Source: Macrobrachium rosenbergii (lineage: Eukaryota; Arthropoda; Malacostraca; Decapoda; Palaemonidae). Taken from it: a DNA stretch of 64,000 bases. Numbering within the stretch: position 1 is the stretch's first letter; every line of letters starts with the position of its first letter. A model generated the notes under the pieces. The model saw only the letters and a program-made list of their open reading frames with translations. It had not been told where the DNA came from and did not search any database. Below, piece after piece: positions 1-11,394 of the stretch. The DNA lies in the NCBI RefSeq assembly GCF_040412425.1, contig NC_089742.1, forward strand, positions 75,127,625-75,191,624, read 5' to 3'. The position numbers and the translations under genes are program-made.

Positions 1-139
1 GTCTGGGTATTTCTTCTTGTCCCAGCTGATCCTTAAAAAGTACTGAAGCTGTCTCATACAAAGTGTGCCTAGGAGAACGAACTGTTCTATGGATGATAAC
101 ATCCCCAGGAGGATCATCAATTCATGGGCGGAGCATTGA

Positions 140-1179
140 TCAAGAAGAAGAATCCTGTTCACTGTCTTCGGACAAGACTATTCTTTTCGGGAAAAGAGAA
201 ACCCAAAAACTCTGAGTGTCTATTATCATCCTAAATAGAGAATCTGTTGGAAAGGAATCAGCTGAGACTTCTGAAAGTTGAGCACTAATCCCAGATCCTG
301 GGCCAAAAGAAGGGTCCTTTGAAGGTCCTCCGAACACTTCTCTCTTGATTGGGCCAGCACGAGCCAATTGTCCAGACAGAGGGAGATCTTGATTCCAATC
401 AGATGGAGCCATTTCGCTAGGGGAGAGAGAACTCCAGTAAACACTTGAGGTGCTGTCGATAATCTGAAACACAGAGCACGCAACTGGAACACTCTGTTAC
501 CGTACATGAACCTCAGAAACTTCCTAGAGTCCGGATGTAGTGGGACGTGGAAGTATGCGTCCTGCATATCTATGGATGTCATCCAGTCTCCCTGGCGAAT
601 GGATGACATGATGGTTCGGTTTGACTCCATCCTGAACTTTGTCTTCCGTATGAAGACATTCAGGGCGCTGACGTCCAGGAGGGGCCTCCAGCCTCCTGAC
701 ACCTTGGGCACCACAGACGGTTGTAGAATCCCAGGGAGTTCACATTCTCTACTAATTCTATCGCTCCCTTCTTGGGGAGGGATGAAACTTCCTCTGAGAG
801 TGCTGAAGACTTCTTTGAGCCTTCGGAGTAGGCTGTCAATACTACTGGCACACTGACCAAAGGAGGCTTTTTCTTTGAAGGGGATGGTGTAACCCTTCCT
901 CAGGATGCTGACAATCCAAGGCTCTGCCCCTCTTTCTTTCCACTTCTTCCAGAAGAGAAGAAGTCTGGCTCCTAAGGAAGTTCGGAAGACGAAATTCTCA
1001 CTTGGGAAAGGAAGAATGGGTTGAGGATTTTTTAATGGCTCTAGGGACGAACCTGCCACTAGAGAGGGATCTAGAGAAAGATCTCTGCCTGCCGCCATGA
1101 AAGGGACACACCTGTAAAGGAGAGACTGTCCTGGAGGCATGAGCGGATATCTCTTTGGGCCATCTAGAAGAATGGGCAT
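140..1179 (-). pseudogene. DIRS copy A reverse transcriptase (decayed)
   Basis: The enzyme would copy element RNA into cDNA. The minus-strand frame shows the DIRS RT blocks in order: SGGWRPLLDVSALN, then WMTSIDMQDAYFHVPLHPDS (first catalytic aspartate block, with DMQDAYFH), then FRLSTAPQVFTGVL, then the active-site block. The active site reads CLDNWL where the family has YLDDWL, so the second catalytic aspartate is Asn. Together with a frame change near the start, this makes an active enzyme unlikely. A basic, tryptophan-rich stretch (LLFWKKWKERGAEPWIV) before the RT domain matches the linker seen in copy C. The RT continues leftwards to the edge; RNase H and recombinase are not in the window. 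Confidence 0.85.
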
Positions 1180-3034
1180 GAAGGTCTTGAGTGCTCTTCT
1201 TCTGAAGATCTGAAGAAATCTCCAAAACTGAAGTTGGCTCTACCTTGGTCCCTCTTCTCCACTAGCCACCCATCAATATAACTCAAGGCTTTCATTGCAG
1301 AAGAAGAAAGCACTAACTCAGGCAGTTTTGAATAATCAGACAACTGCAACTCCATAAGAAAGGCAGAAGCAGGTGAAGAAGGCGCTGCAGGCGATCGGGA
1401 AGGTAACAAGAAGATACCTTAGCAGAGACACATAAGCCAAAGGTAGAGCGTCTTGAGCAAGAACCTCATCTTCCTCGTCCGAGGATACAGGAGAAGAAGC
1501 CAAGTCCGGAGGTTGGGGGGCCGATGGAGCCTTCTTGAGTAGGCTCAAAATACTGTAGAGCTTGCTCTCCATAGGGTTCACAGCAGTGGGTGCTTGTGTA
1601 CTAGAAGGCGGTTCAGCCTGAAGCAAGGGAGACTGACATACGGAAGCAGGTGCTAGCCGTTTAACTGAATGAGAACCACCCAACGAAGTCAAGCCGAAAT
1701 GCTGACAGCAGAAGCAAGGCAATTGGTGGAAGGCAGGCGCTCGGGTGCCGATGGGCGCTCTGTCTCACGCAATAACGGGTGCTACATGGCACTCGAGAGA
1801 AGACAGGCGCTCTAACACTGAAGGGCAAACGGCCGCTAACGAGTGCTTAGATGATTTCAGGCGCTAATGAGTGCTTAGATGATTTTGGGTACTCAGACTA
1901 AACCAGGCGTTCGGTACTCAAGGAAGCTTGAAAAATTCAAGGGTGTTTGGGCACCAGAGGATTCTTGGGCACCGGAGGATGCTCTGGAGAAAACACTTTA
2001 TATGAAGAAGACCGCTTCCGAGAAGGGTGCTTGGGAGCCGCACTCTGACTGTCCACCAAGGGAGTAACAGGAGGAAAATGCTCCAGGCTGTCCCAATGGC
2101 TGCATGACGGATGAGGACTGCTTATAGCATCCTTGAATCTCTTACACGGCACTGGAGGAGAATGCGACACATCACCTGCACGTCTTTTCAAAGGGCATGA
2201 TTCATCCACAAAGAGCCACTGATGCCTGGGGGAAGACTCATCAGAGGTTGAAGAAAGACGACGCACATCCAAGGATATGCCTTTCCAGTGGAGCTTGGCT
2301 GCAACCTGGGATTTAGCAGTAGGTTCAGCTGACGGGCGACTACCCGTGGGCAGACCCCACCGACCTCCCTTAGGCTACCAGTTTGAATCCTCCCAGATTT
2401 AGAGAAGTATGTCACTGACCTTTGCCTAGGAGAATCGGCTAGCCAGGCAGCCACCTCCTCAACCAACAATTGACCAGCACTGGGCGCTCTACCAACGTAG
2501 TGCTGCACTGGCACTCGGCACTACTGGGTGCTCCAAATCACTCTTATTGTCCACAAGGACCTTCACAGACGAAGCTAACTGAGCAATAGATTCGACAGTC
2601 AACTCAAATCTCTTATCAATCTTACACTTGAAACCGGCGAGAGAGCTCGGTAAAGGAGCGGGTTGCACAGATGGAGAACTAGGAACAGGATCAACAGAAA
2701 TCACAGGAATGTCAATATTGACATTAGCATTATCATTATCATGATCATTAGGTGATTCCTAGCTAGCTAAAGACTTACTAATCCGTCTAGCAGTCGCCTT
2801 CCTCTTCTTATCCCTAGCCAGTTTATTTAAATGAGATCTCAAGGTTTTCCATTTCTTACTGTCCCAGTCAGTACATTCATTACATCTTAAACCTAATGAA
2901 CAAACCTGTCCCCTACAGTCTGTGCAGACTATATGAGAGTCATAAGATTCTTTAGTCAAACGTATTACAGCCTTTGCCACAATACCTACAACTAGTTGAA
3001 CTTCAAGTCTATATCCAATTAACCAAGTTGTCAA
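1164..3034 (-). pseudogene. DIRS copy A Gag-like region (broken)
   Basis: This is the structural protein region that precedes RT. The most recognisable part is the N-terminal piece at 2759-3034, with a five-cysteine pattern C-x2-C-x4-C-x5-C-x2-C (CTDCRGQVCSLGLRCNEC) followed by Trp and a lysine/arginine-rich helix. Copies C and D have the same module, so it is a shared family domain. Further pieces lie at 2489-2704, 1937-2514, 1336-1722 (acidic, with SSDEEDE) and 1164-1409 (ending with ALSYIDGWLVEKRDQG, which resembles the copy C segment KALKRVEAWLEAKRSLG). The pieces are in different frames, so at least three frameshifts have accumulated. The role of the cysteine module is not established from sequence; nucleic-acid or metal binding is inference. 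Confidence 0.65.
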
Positions 3035-3343
3035 AATACTGATTAAACAGAGCCTAACTATCTAAAAATGCTGAAAGGCTATCAAAGCAAGAATACTTCG
3101 CCAAAACGATGAAATGACGAGTTCCAAAATCAAAACTGCAGCTAATAACTGGTGTACAGCCATCAGAAACAAATTGAGCTCTTTTGCTAGTTGTTCCTCT
3201 CTTACCCCGAAAGTGGGCGGGGTTAGTCATCTAGCCAAAACAAAGTAGCACGACCCACAAATTTCAAAATTTTAGCTGCCAAGCAAGTGAAACTAACAGC
3301 AATGTAATTACTTGGTAATTTACTTACATAAAATTGGTTAAGT
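3035..3343 (-). repeat. 5' leader and probable terminal repeat of DIRS copy A
   Basis: No coding potential. The stretch lies directly upstream of the copy A Gag start and ends at a Tigger-like insertion. By position it should contain the untranslated leader and inverted terminal repeat. The partner repeat would be outside the window, so this cannot be confirmed here. Confidence 0.4.
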
Positions 3344-3344
3344 A

Positions 3345-4067
3345 CAGTGATCCCTTGATTATCCTGATTAATAAAGCCAAGGCCCTGTTGGATAATGAAG
3401 CCCGGATAAGAATGAGTAAAAAAATTTAGCGGTGTTCAAGGGGAACTTTGTACTCTTCTTCACCAAACCTGGTCAACACCGTGTGAACACTACTAGAACT
3501 GTTACTCTTACCAAGGCAAAATCTAATCATGTTAACCCTAAATTCAGGCAAGCACATTTTCTTTCATACTGTATTCAAGCCTTACAGTTTTCTTCTTCTC
3601 TAACACAAATAGGGGTAACACTGGTACATCGTCTGGCAAACGTTTAAGAAAAAAAATATATTTTACTGATATTTTGCTGTTTACATTATTATTTGAAAAT
3701 TTGTAAATAATTTTATCATGAAAAATTATGCAAGCTTTTCATCTAAGTTAGCAAAACCAGCTTCTTTGTTTCAGCTTATGTGCCAATTGGAATAGTTCCT
3801 GTCTGCATTTGTAGACTTGTAAAGTATTCCTGTTTAGTGTGGTGCATTTACTTTTGTCTTATAACCTACTTTTTTATGATAAAATTATTAAATTTTAGGT
3901 ATTACTTTTCCTTTGTACTATACTCTTTGACAAAGCTAGAATACATGCTAACTGTATACATTTATCTGAAGTTGAGTACACAATGAATTTGGAGTTATGT
4001 TCCACAGAAAAATTTGCAAATAGGTGAATCTGCGAATCCTGAACTGCAAATAGTCGGGGGTCGACTG
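3345..4067. mobile_element. pogo/Tigger-like element, non-coding, TA-flanked
   Basis: Begins CAGTGATCCCTTGATTATCC and ends with the complement of CAGTCGACCCCCGACTATTTG, with TA on both outer sides (3343-3344 and 4068-4069). Imperfect CAGT-starting inverted ends and a TA target are typical of the pogo/Tigger branch of Tc1-mariner. No transposase frame is visible in the 723 bp, so it would depend on enzyme from elsewhere. Confidence 0.6.
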
Positions 4068-4079
4068 TATAGATTAGTA

Positions 4080-4320
4080 CAGGCAGTCCCTGGTTATCGG
4101 CGGGTTCCGTTTCTGAGGGCGTGATGATAACCGAAAATTGCCGCTAACCGGCACTTTTTCAGCGCCGATTTTCAGGTATCGGAGCCAATACCCAATTATC
4201 GGCACCGATAAGCGGAAATCGGCGATTTTCGGTGCCAAAAATTGCCGATTTTCGTCACTAGACAAGCGCCACAAAACCGGATCCTGTTAACCAAGCCCGC
4301 CAATAACCGGGAACTGCCTG
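4080..4320. mobile_element. MITE with CAGGCAGTCCC inverted ends
   Basis: A 241-bp element with terminal inverted repeats: it starts CAGGCAGTCCCTGGTTATCG and ends with CCGGGAACTGCCTG. TA precedes the left end; the right flank is CA, so the target duplication is imperfect. The interior repeats blocks such as GCCGATTTTC in both orientations and folds into a long hairpin. It has no coding capacity. Confidence 0.65.
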
Positions 4321-4557
4321 CAATGTCACTTTGGGTGTTCTTCAGGGTAGTGTTCTTGGACCTTTGCTATTTATTATATATACTAGTGATATTTGGCAAG
4401 GTCTGGAGAACAAACTGACTGCATATGCCAATGATGATACTCTTCTAACTGCTGTTCTTCTCAGCACCTTAAGTCTGTAGTCATAGAACCCTTAAATAGA
4501 GTTATGGCACCCATTCATGAGTGAAGTAGGCTTTGGGACATGAAGCTTGACCCCTCA
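4321..4557 (+). pseudogene. Jockey-like LINE, upstream part (RT active-site region)
   Basis: Translation gives GVLQGSVLGPLLFIIYTSDI, the RT block typical of jockey-type non-LTR retrotransposons. About 20 residues on is AYANDDTLL where intact elements have a YADD box, so the catalytic motif carries an extra residue. Near the end, WDMKL followed by DPSK matches the block that normally follows RT. Stops interrupt the frame. The left side is cut by the MITE ending at 4320. The right side stops abruptly at the terminus of DIRS copy B. The natural continuation is found at 11395-12060, so this is one LINE split in two. Confidence 0.75.
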
Positions 4558-4830
4558 AAAAATGACAAATTAAACAGAAATTTGTATTTTTCCTAACATA
4601 CAAACCTACAACATCATGTGACTAGGAGTATCCTTAGGCGCTCATGCGCAGACGGCTATGAGAGACTCGCTTTGAAGAGTAGCACTGGCTACTTAAGGCA
4701 TACACAAGACCAGCATCCTCAAATGTGAATAGCCAGAGTGGCACTGTGCCATGCATTCACCAAAGGAGGACATAAGAGAGGGGAGGCATGAGGAGGGACA
4801 TTAGAGTCACATGATCTTGTGGGTTTGTAT
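4558..4830. repeat. Left inverted terminal repeat of DIRS copy B
   Basis: Starts near AATGACAAATTAAACAG. The inner part (from about 4616) matches 63410-63540 at the start of DIRS copy D, for example GTAGCACTGGCTACTTAAGG against GTAGCACTAGCTACTTAAGG. The first ~50 bp recur as reverse complement at 4824-4870. Confidence 0.7.
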
Positions 4831-4920
4831 GTTAGGAAAAATACTAAGTTCTGTTTAATTTGTCATTTGTTCCCATACTGATACAACCCCACATCATCCT
4901 GTGACCAAGAGACTCCTAGA
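4824..4920. repeat. Internal complementary region of DIRS copy B
   Basis: The first half (TTTGTATGTTAGGAAAAATA and onward to about 4870) is the reverse complement of the left terminus at 4558-4611. The second half (CCCATACTGATACAACCCCA and onward) is a second terminus-like sequence that also resembles the outer end of copy D at 63398. In DIRS-1 such a region is complementary to both element ends and is thought to template completion of a circular cDNA. Its presence supports the DIRS assignment. Confidence 0.6.
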
Positions 4921-5030
4921 GGAGGGAGGAAGACCTCTCCATAAAAACCACAAGTAGCAAGAAAAGGTACAAGGAAAAAACTACAAGTAGCAAGAAATGC
5001 TACAAGAAAAAAACTATGCTCAAAGGAACA
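4921..5030 (-). other. 3' untranslated part of DIRS copy B, left of the Tigger insertion
   Basis: Contains two short direct repeats of ACAAGTAGCAAGAAA followed by GGTACAAG or TGCTACAAG. No coding signal. It is continuous with 6795-6956 once the Tigger-like insertion is removed. Confidence 0.4.
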
Positions 5031-6792
5031 CAGTAAACCCCCGTATTCGCGGGGGGATGCATACCCCCCCCCTGTGAATAGCTAAAATCCGCAAATACTT
5101 AGAAACCTTCTAAAAACACTTCAAGCTGCCAGTTTTGCTAGTTCAAACACACACACACACACACACAAAACTAAAAATACTTATACAGGTACTATCCTAC
5201 TTACGATAGGGTTAGGTTCCAAAAAACCCATCGTTCGTTGGAAAAAACTTATCTCAAATATAGCCTAGCCTATACTAGGGTATTCAGTACCATGGAGACA
5301 AATATGGTAGCCCACCCTACACTATAAAGTATACTCTAGACATACACGGTATAGTAATTATTAATATTAGCTAATTCTGAAGGTTCAAGCAGAGTGACTT
5401 ATGATAATTCAATAGAAAGAGAAAATGAATAACAAACAAGAATTATCTTAGCCTACAATGGTATATCGTACACATTTACAGTAGCCTAGCCTACATTATA
5501 CTGTATTCTACATTCACATGTCATATTATACAAAAATCAACATAACGAAATGCATCTTTTCCATGGATCTTTTAAAACGTTATGCCTTAATTCACTGTAT
5601 CCAATAATATTGTATATATTATATTGCTTTTGTATTATAAATTGTGATCATAGCAATCAATGGTTTGGTTTGGAAATCAATTACGCATTAAGTTTATTTC
5701 ACCGTGTTTAAATAAGTTTACTTTGCCGTGTTTAACTCAGTTCAGAGCGCTTTTCTTGCTTCTTGTTAGTGTATATGAATCTAGATACTTTTATTTATAT
5801 AGGGCAAGGTAATTTTTCATTATACGAAGTATTTTTAAGTCGAAATATAACTTAAATACATCGTCATGAAATTAATTTAGCTATTTTTTTCCGTTAATAC
5901 ATACTGTTGGCTGTTTGGGGGGAATGTTTTTGTGTAAAAAAAAAATAAAGATTCCGTTCGGTATTTTCACTTAATTTCGTTATAATACAAGCTTTATGTA
6001 TTTATCGTTTATCGGCATAAAAAATAGCAGTAATGTGTGTTCTTTCATGCCCAGTAGTTTTGATTAAAATACTTCCTCTCCATTTTTAATTATGGTTGAG
6101 TTTCATCCATGTTGCTGATGCACAATAATTTATAGTCATTAGCAGCTTGAACATTGATTTCTCAGCTTCAGCTATAGCTTGCAGCTTAAATTTAGCAGTA
6201 TATTTCCTTGCCGATCTTTTATCCATACTGAATAAGGGTATACTGTAATGTAAAAATATATCAGTCCTATTCTACTTAACTCCATTTGTATTATAACTAC
6301 AGTAATTGTTTATTACCATACGCATTTACACAAGAGTATAACGTTACTAAAAATACTTTTATCATTCTCTTTTACCTTTTTATCTAGAAAATGGGATAAA
6401 GAGATGGAGGAAAAGCAGGTGGTCTATTGTAATTTGGTCTCTCTTGCTGCCTGATTGTACGCTGCTGCCCGCGCCTACGCGAAATTTTAAAATATTTTCT
6501 AAATATTCTTGTATCGATATTAATTGCTTACCCCATCAAATTATCATAAAGCGAATTATTGAAACTCGAGCACTGCCTGGGTACCTGAGTATTTTAATAG
6601 TTTTATCACAAAAAGTGCATTTAGTCATGAAAATGACATGAAAATACAATATATAATTAGCAAATATTTCTCGGTGAAAAATACTGCAAATGGGCAAGTT
6701 TTCAGTGAATAATGCATATATATGTTCCATAGAGAAATCCGTGAACAGGTGAGTCCGCAAATCATGAGACTGCAAATACAGGGGCTTTACTG
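5031..6792. mobile_element. pogo/Tigger-like element inside DIRS copy B
   Basis: Starts CAGTAAACCCCCGTATTCGC and ends with the complement of CAGTAAAGCCCCTGTATTTG. The right flank is TA; the left flank is CA, a probable single-base change of the TA target. The ends are strongly conserved over ~20 bp. The 1762-bp interior is AT-rich, includes a short (CA)n run at 5142-5166, and has no transposase frame. It interrupts the 3' region of DIRS copy B and is therefore younger than that insertion. Confidence 0.75.
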
Positions 6793-6956
6793 TACTGTAA
6801 TACTCAATCTTTCCAGTGACTTCCAAGAACATCTGAGTAATGTGACGGAGTTGTGGGAATGTCCTACTCTGTGAATATCACAAGCTGAAGCCAAGAGGTG
6901 TTACAAAGAACGGACTGCTCTATGTAATCCAAACGAAGCTAACAGTCCACATCCAT

Positions 6957-7955
6957 CACACCACTTGCTGAGCCGCCACCACCGGACCCAAGGTGAATGT
7001 GTCCTGGAATTTGTGTGTGACATCTTTCAAATAAAAAGATGTGAAGGGAGTCTGTCTGTTCCAAACCTCTCATGAAGACTCTGTCCCATGGAGTACTATA
7101 GTTCTTTCTTAAAGGAACTGTAGAGCCAATAATTCTGATGTCATGGGCCTTGATCTGTTTTGGGACAAATGATTCTTGTTCCGAACTGTAGGCTTTGCTT
7201 ATCACCTCTCTCAGCCAGGAGATTGTGTTCTTAGAAATCTCCTTCTTAATGCGGCCTGTACTAATGGACTATGTTGTGCTGGTCTGAGGGAGGCTGTATG
7301 CTTCAGGTAGGTTTTAACAGCACGTAATGGGAATAGCAACATTTCCTCCCGATCGTTATCCACAAAATCCTTAGGGGAGGGAATGGAGAAACCATCAAAC
7401 CTTGAGTCATGTGACAAAGGGTTCTGAGTTTTTGCAATGAAGTCTGGAAGAAATTTAAAAGCCATTTCTCTCCAACCACGGGTGTGAATGACATCATATG
7501 AGAGTGCATGAATCTCACCTACTCTTTTAGCTGATGCCAAAGCCAGAAGGAATGTCTTTAAAGTCAAGTCCCTGTCTGAAATAGTCTTGGTAAGTTTGTA
7601 AGGGGACTTGGTTAAGGAAGTCAAAACTTTGGTTACACTCCAATCTGGCGGTTTCACAGTTCAGGGAGAACAACTCTACTCAAAATGTTTTATATGTGAA
7701 ATTTCCCAAATTGTCAATGATTCTATGTCCCTCGCTTTAAATACTTTGGAGAGGGCAGCCCTGTAGCCTTTGACAGCTGAAACAGAGAGGTTTTTCCTCA
7801 TGTCTCAGAAAGAGAAGGAAATCAGCAACAATCCTTATAGATGTTTTGAGGGAAGTGTAAATTCCTCTTACTGCACCAATCCAGGAAGATTGTCCACTTT
7901 CCTCTGTAGAGTTTGATGGAGGATTCTTTAACTGACCTGGCAATGACACTCTTGA
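6957..7955 (-). pseudogene. DIRS copy B tyrosine recombinase (frameshifted)
   Basis: This would be the recombinase that integrates the circular cDNA by strand exchange without a target duplication. From right to left on the minus strand: the end of the N-terminal core-binding domain (7737-7949, IVADFLLFLRHEEKPL), then the catalytic domain (7211-7657) with LASAKRVGEIHALSYDV carrying the first catalytic Arg, then, in another frame, KAHDIR with the HxxR motif (about 7133-7150), then, in a further frame, FYLKDVTHKFQDTFTLGP with the probable nucleophile Tyr. The C-terminus ends with VVAAQQVV and a stop near 6957. Catalytic residues are largely kept, but at least three frame changes make it non-functional as read. 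Confidence 0.85.
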
Positions 7956-8089
7956 AACTTTTTAGAAAAACCTTTCTTTCTGAAGAGTTGCTCAATAAGT
8001 CTCCAGCCGTGCAGCTGGAGGGTGTCTACTGATCGATGTATCCTGCCCATGTTCTCGTTTTAGCAGATCTGGTGTTATGGGAAGGCATC

Positions 8090-8805
8090 TTGGGATGTCT
8101 ACCAGAAGATGTAACATACCACTCTGCTTGAGGCCACTTTGGGGCTACTAATGTCATCCGTAGACCTTGGGAAATGAAGCTTATGTTGTTCACCCTTCTG
8201 ATCTAGCTGAACGGGGGAAACACGTACACGTCTAAGTTGTCCCACTGATGTTGGAATACATCCTTCATAATGGCTTTCTTGTCTGGGGCTGGAGAGCAGT
8301 ACAAGGGTAACTTGTGATTCCTTGGTGTTGCAAATAGATCTATTGTGAGGTCCACCCACAATTTGAACAGTCCATTCGCTATTGATTGCTCCAAGGACCA
8401 TTCCGTTCCCATTATCTGGTTCGACCTGCTCAAGGTGTCTGCCACCATGTTCTTCTTCCCTGGAATGTACCTGGCAGTCGGTGTCAGTCCCTTGAATTTC
8501 GACCATTCGTGTATCTGAATTGCTAGTTGGTTCAGGACATGGAAAATCGTCCTCGTTTGTTCAAGTAGGAGACAAATGAGGTGGTGTCGCTCATAATGAC
8601 AGTAGTCTTCCCTTTCAGGTACTCTTGGAAGTACTGCAAAGCCAACCAGGCTGCCTTCATTTCCAGGACATCAATGTGTTCCTGACACTCCTTCTCGTTC
8701 CAAATCTGCAAAACACACTTTTCGTTTAGGCGGACACCCCAACCTTTCCGGGATGCGTCTATGAACACTAGCATCTTTGGAGCTAACTGGCCTAACTCCA
8801 TTCCC
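8090..8805 (-). pseudogene. DIRS copy B RNase H and downstream pol segment
   Basis: RNase H would remove template RNA during cDNA synthesis. The frame at 8532-8801 gives VFIDASRKGWGVRLN (first catalytic Asp), VLEMKAAWLALQYF (Glu) and VIMSDTTSFVSYLNK (second Asp), the RNase H order of DIRS and Gypsy-like pol. Just downstream, 8203-8448 gives ADTLSRS, WVDLTIDLFATPRNHKLPLY and YVFPPFS, a block DIRS elements carry between RNase H and recombinase. A frame shift separates the two pieces. Confidence 0.85.
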
Positions 8806-9180
8806 TGCAGATGTTTCTATGGATTTCTCCACCACTGCAAATCTCTTTTGTTTCTCTTTGTCACTGCAATCAGGTCTCTTGAAATTTCCCGATTTTTCTT
8901 CTTTTCCTTTAACTTCCATTGTAAGGAGCGTATGCGAGCTCAGCCCCTCGGCACCAGTTTCTCCAAAGAGGCTAGATGTTCAAATAGAATTTGCCAGTTC
9001 TTTATTGGTTGGGGCAGATTGGAGAGAAACCTGTTTGAAACTTCCAGAAACTTGTCTATTATCACTTATGACACAAAGGCCTTCAATTTCTGATGTCTAT
9101 CCTCATACCCAAGTATATACCTGATGTTCTGAGTTGAGATTAAGTCTTGGACGTTTCCAAGATTGAGTCCCTGTCTCTCC

Positions 9181-9900
9181 TGGCCTGGTCTGCAGTCAGT
9201 GCCAGAATGAGCCAATCATCCAAGTATCTTTGTAAACGGATACCTCTCTTGTTGGGCCCGTTCTGAAATTAATTGAGACTCTGGTGAAGACTTAGGGGGG
9301 CTGTCACTATGTGGAAGCAGAGGGCCCTGAATTGAAGTTCTATTTCCCAAGACAAAATGTAGGAACTTTCTGGAGGAAGGATGAATGGGGATTTGGATAT
9401 GCATCCTGAAGATCCAGTGAGATCATGAAATCTCCTTCCCTGATTACTGCTAGAACAGATCTGGGTGTCTCCCTCTTGAATGGAGTTACTTGAAGATATC
9501 TGTTCAGGGATGAAAGATCTGTTACTGACCTCCAACCCCCTGATGCTTTCTGTACTAGAAAGAGGTGGCTGTAAAAACCTGGTGACAATTTCTTTACTAT
9601 TTCTACAGGCACCCTTGTCCAACATGTTCTGAACTTCTTGCTGAAGGGCCTTCTGCTTGGGGAAGGCTTTTCGGTAAGAAGGGGACTTGGGCAGAATTGG
9701 TGACAAGGAGGTTTCTGCTGGAAGGGCAGGATGTTCCGTTTCATTAAAATTAGTACTGTCCATGTCTCTGCACCAGCTTTCTGCCACTCTTTCCACTTGT
9801 TCCCTAGGACAGCAACCCCCCTCTGGTCTGATGAAGCAGATGGGGGAAGAATCCTTCCTCATCTGGTGGACCCCCTTGTTGGTATACTCTTGCATTTTCC
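9181..9900 (-). pseudogene. DIRS copy B reverse transcriptase
   Basis: The minus-strand frame at 9340-9744 gives GFYSHLFLVQKASGGWRSVT and MISLDLQDAY (first Asp block). A neighbouring frame gives HPSSRKFLHFVLGN and LQFRALCFHIVTAPLS. The active-site motif YLDDWLIL is intact at about 9203-9230 (plus-strand complement GCCAATCATCCAAGTAT). The blocks therefore survive, but in two or three frames. Compared with copy A, which has CLDNWL, the active site here is undamaged, suggesting copy B is younger or less decayed. Confidence 0.85.
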
Positions 9901-11394
9901 AGACCGGTGAGGACCGGAGGAATGGTATTGTTGTCTTCCTTCGTCTCGTTGTCTCTGATTGGGTACCCTGACGAAAGCTCTGTCGAAAAGGTTGTCCCAA
10001 AGATCTAGTTTGTCTACCCCGGTTGCTAGAACAGAACAGTTGTCTTCTGGACAATGGTCTGGCTGAGGAAGATGGTAAGAAGTATTTAGCATCCTCTCTC
10101 CTGTCTGAAATCGCCTGATCTAGTAAGTCCTGGAGAAAATATCCAGACATCTCCGACAATGGACTATTCCTTAGATTTGACCAGGTGTCTGAAGAAATCT
10201 GCTTTTGTGTTACCGACAGGAGAGATTCTCTTCTTTTCAAAAGAATGTTAGCCCACGCATTCACTACATTCTTTGTCATATATTTCAGGGCTTTACCGAT
10301 GGAGGGTAGAAGTCTTTTATCACTGACCAAGAATCACTAGAAACAGTCACCTCAACAAGTTTTAACAAAGCCACTTGGCAGTTGTCAAGCCAAGAGGGAG
10401 CTCTTAAAGCCATTCCTAAAGTTCAAGATTTACCATTTAGGCACTGGAGAAATTTGAGCCTATTTGTCTTAAAAAACCCAAAGATGAGTTATCAAACAAC
10501 TGTGACAAAGTTCCATTAACAATCCTGGGGAGAGAGGTAGGTTTCTCCAGAAGATAAAATTTAGCCTGTCTAAGCAAAGGAGGCGGCAACAGTTTCTGAG
10601 ATCTAGAAAGGGGCTAAGGAGCCCTCTTCTCCAGCTATTAAAAGGTCAACTTCTTTTATTGCCGACTTTGTCATTTTAGTTAAAAGTAGGTGGATCGAAT
10701 GCTTGATTTCCAGAGCAGGAAAAGCCACCTGCTCCATCAAAGAGGAGTCTCCAAAATCCTGTTTCTTCCCTCTCAGGTTCTGGGTATTTAAGAATTTTCC
10801 TTATCATCTAAATGAGATCTGCATATTTAACACCTTCCTCTGGAAAATCCTGAGTTAACTGTCCAAACTCGATTCCAAGTTCGGAGAAGTCAAAGGTCCA
10901 GATGTTCCGGTTCGTTCCAAATTGTGTTTGTGGACTGGAGATTCCGAACAACTGGTCTTATGTCTTTGATGGGAAGACGAGTGGGACTCAGGAGACGCCT
11001 GACATTCTCTTTTCTTATCGAGTTTCATCGAATGGTAAGAGGGAGAATGATATTCAGATACCTCACAGCTTTTTCCATAAGGAAACCGTGACCACGAATG
11101 AGAACGTTCCTGTGCAACATCTCTGTCAAACCGAAGAGGCCCAACCTTGAGTTCATCGTCAGAATTTCAACTACCAGAGTGGCTGTGAATGGTACTCTCT
11201 GCCCGAGTGGTGATAGGGGAGCAACCCGATGTCTTTCCAAGGCAGAATGACTTGCTTTATCATACTGTCCTTTCTTACGAGATTCAACCTTGCCACATAA
11301 AGCTCTGAAGTGGGAAAGGGAGGTATCCAAAGACCGTGAAGGACGGGGAGCATCCGCTTGGCGCCTGGATGTGAGGCACCAGCTGACTACTCTC
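9900..11394 (-). pseudogene. DIRS copy B Gag-like remnants
   Basis: Minus-strand pieces around 9859-10330 (helical, including KALKYMTKNVVNAWANILLK and QPFRQSFRQGTQSETTRRRK) lead into RT. Further right, 10.4-11.34 kb encodes broken, charged segments such as FGLTEMLHRNVLIRGHGFL in changing frames with many stops. Position between the element's right side and RT argues for Gag. The five-cysteine module seen in copies A, C and D is not visible, consistent with loss of the 5' end. Confidence 0.5.

Larger units (their letters stand above)
1..3343 (-). mobile_element. DIRS-type retrotransposon copy A, 3' part outside window
   Basis: Read on the minus strand this holds, in order, a leader, a cysteine-rich Gag start, Gag pieces, and a reverse transcriptase that runs into the window edge. 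DIRS elements are retrotransposons that encode a tyrosine recombinase instead of an integrase. The recombinase and RNase H of this copy would lie before base 1. The reading frame is broken several times. The right limit is placed at the TA next to a Tigger-like insertion at 3345; the true element end could lie slightly inside. Confidence 0.8.
4558..11394 (-). mobile_element. DIRS-type retrotransposon copy B, inserted in a LINE
   Basis: Minus-strand order from right to left is Gag remnants, RT, RNase H, tyrosine recombinase, 3' region, internal complementary region, terminal repeat. A Tigger-like element (5031-6792) sits in the 3' region, so the DIRS part is about 5.1 kb. The left terminal repeat and internal complementary region are present; the matching right terminal repeat was not found near 11.4 kb, so that end seems deleted. 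Both sides are flanked by pieces of one jockey-like LINE. The terminal repeat matches that of copy D at the right window edge. Confidence 0.8.

Noticed and set aside
506..856. Plus-strand open frame over DIRS copy A
   Set aside because: Antisense shadow of the minus-strand RT, with no motif of its own.
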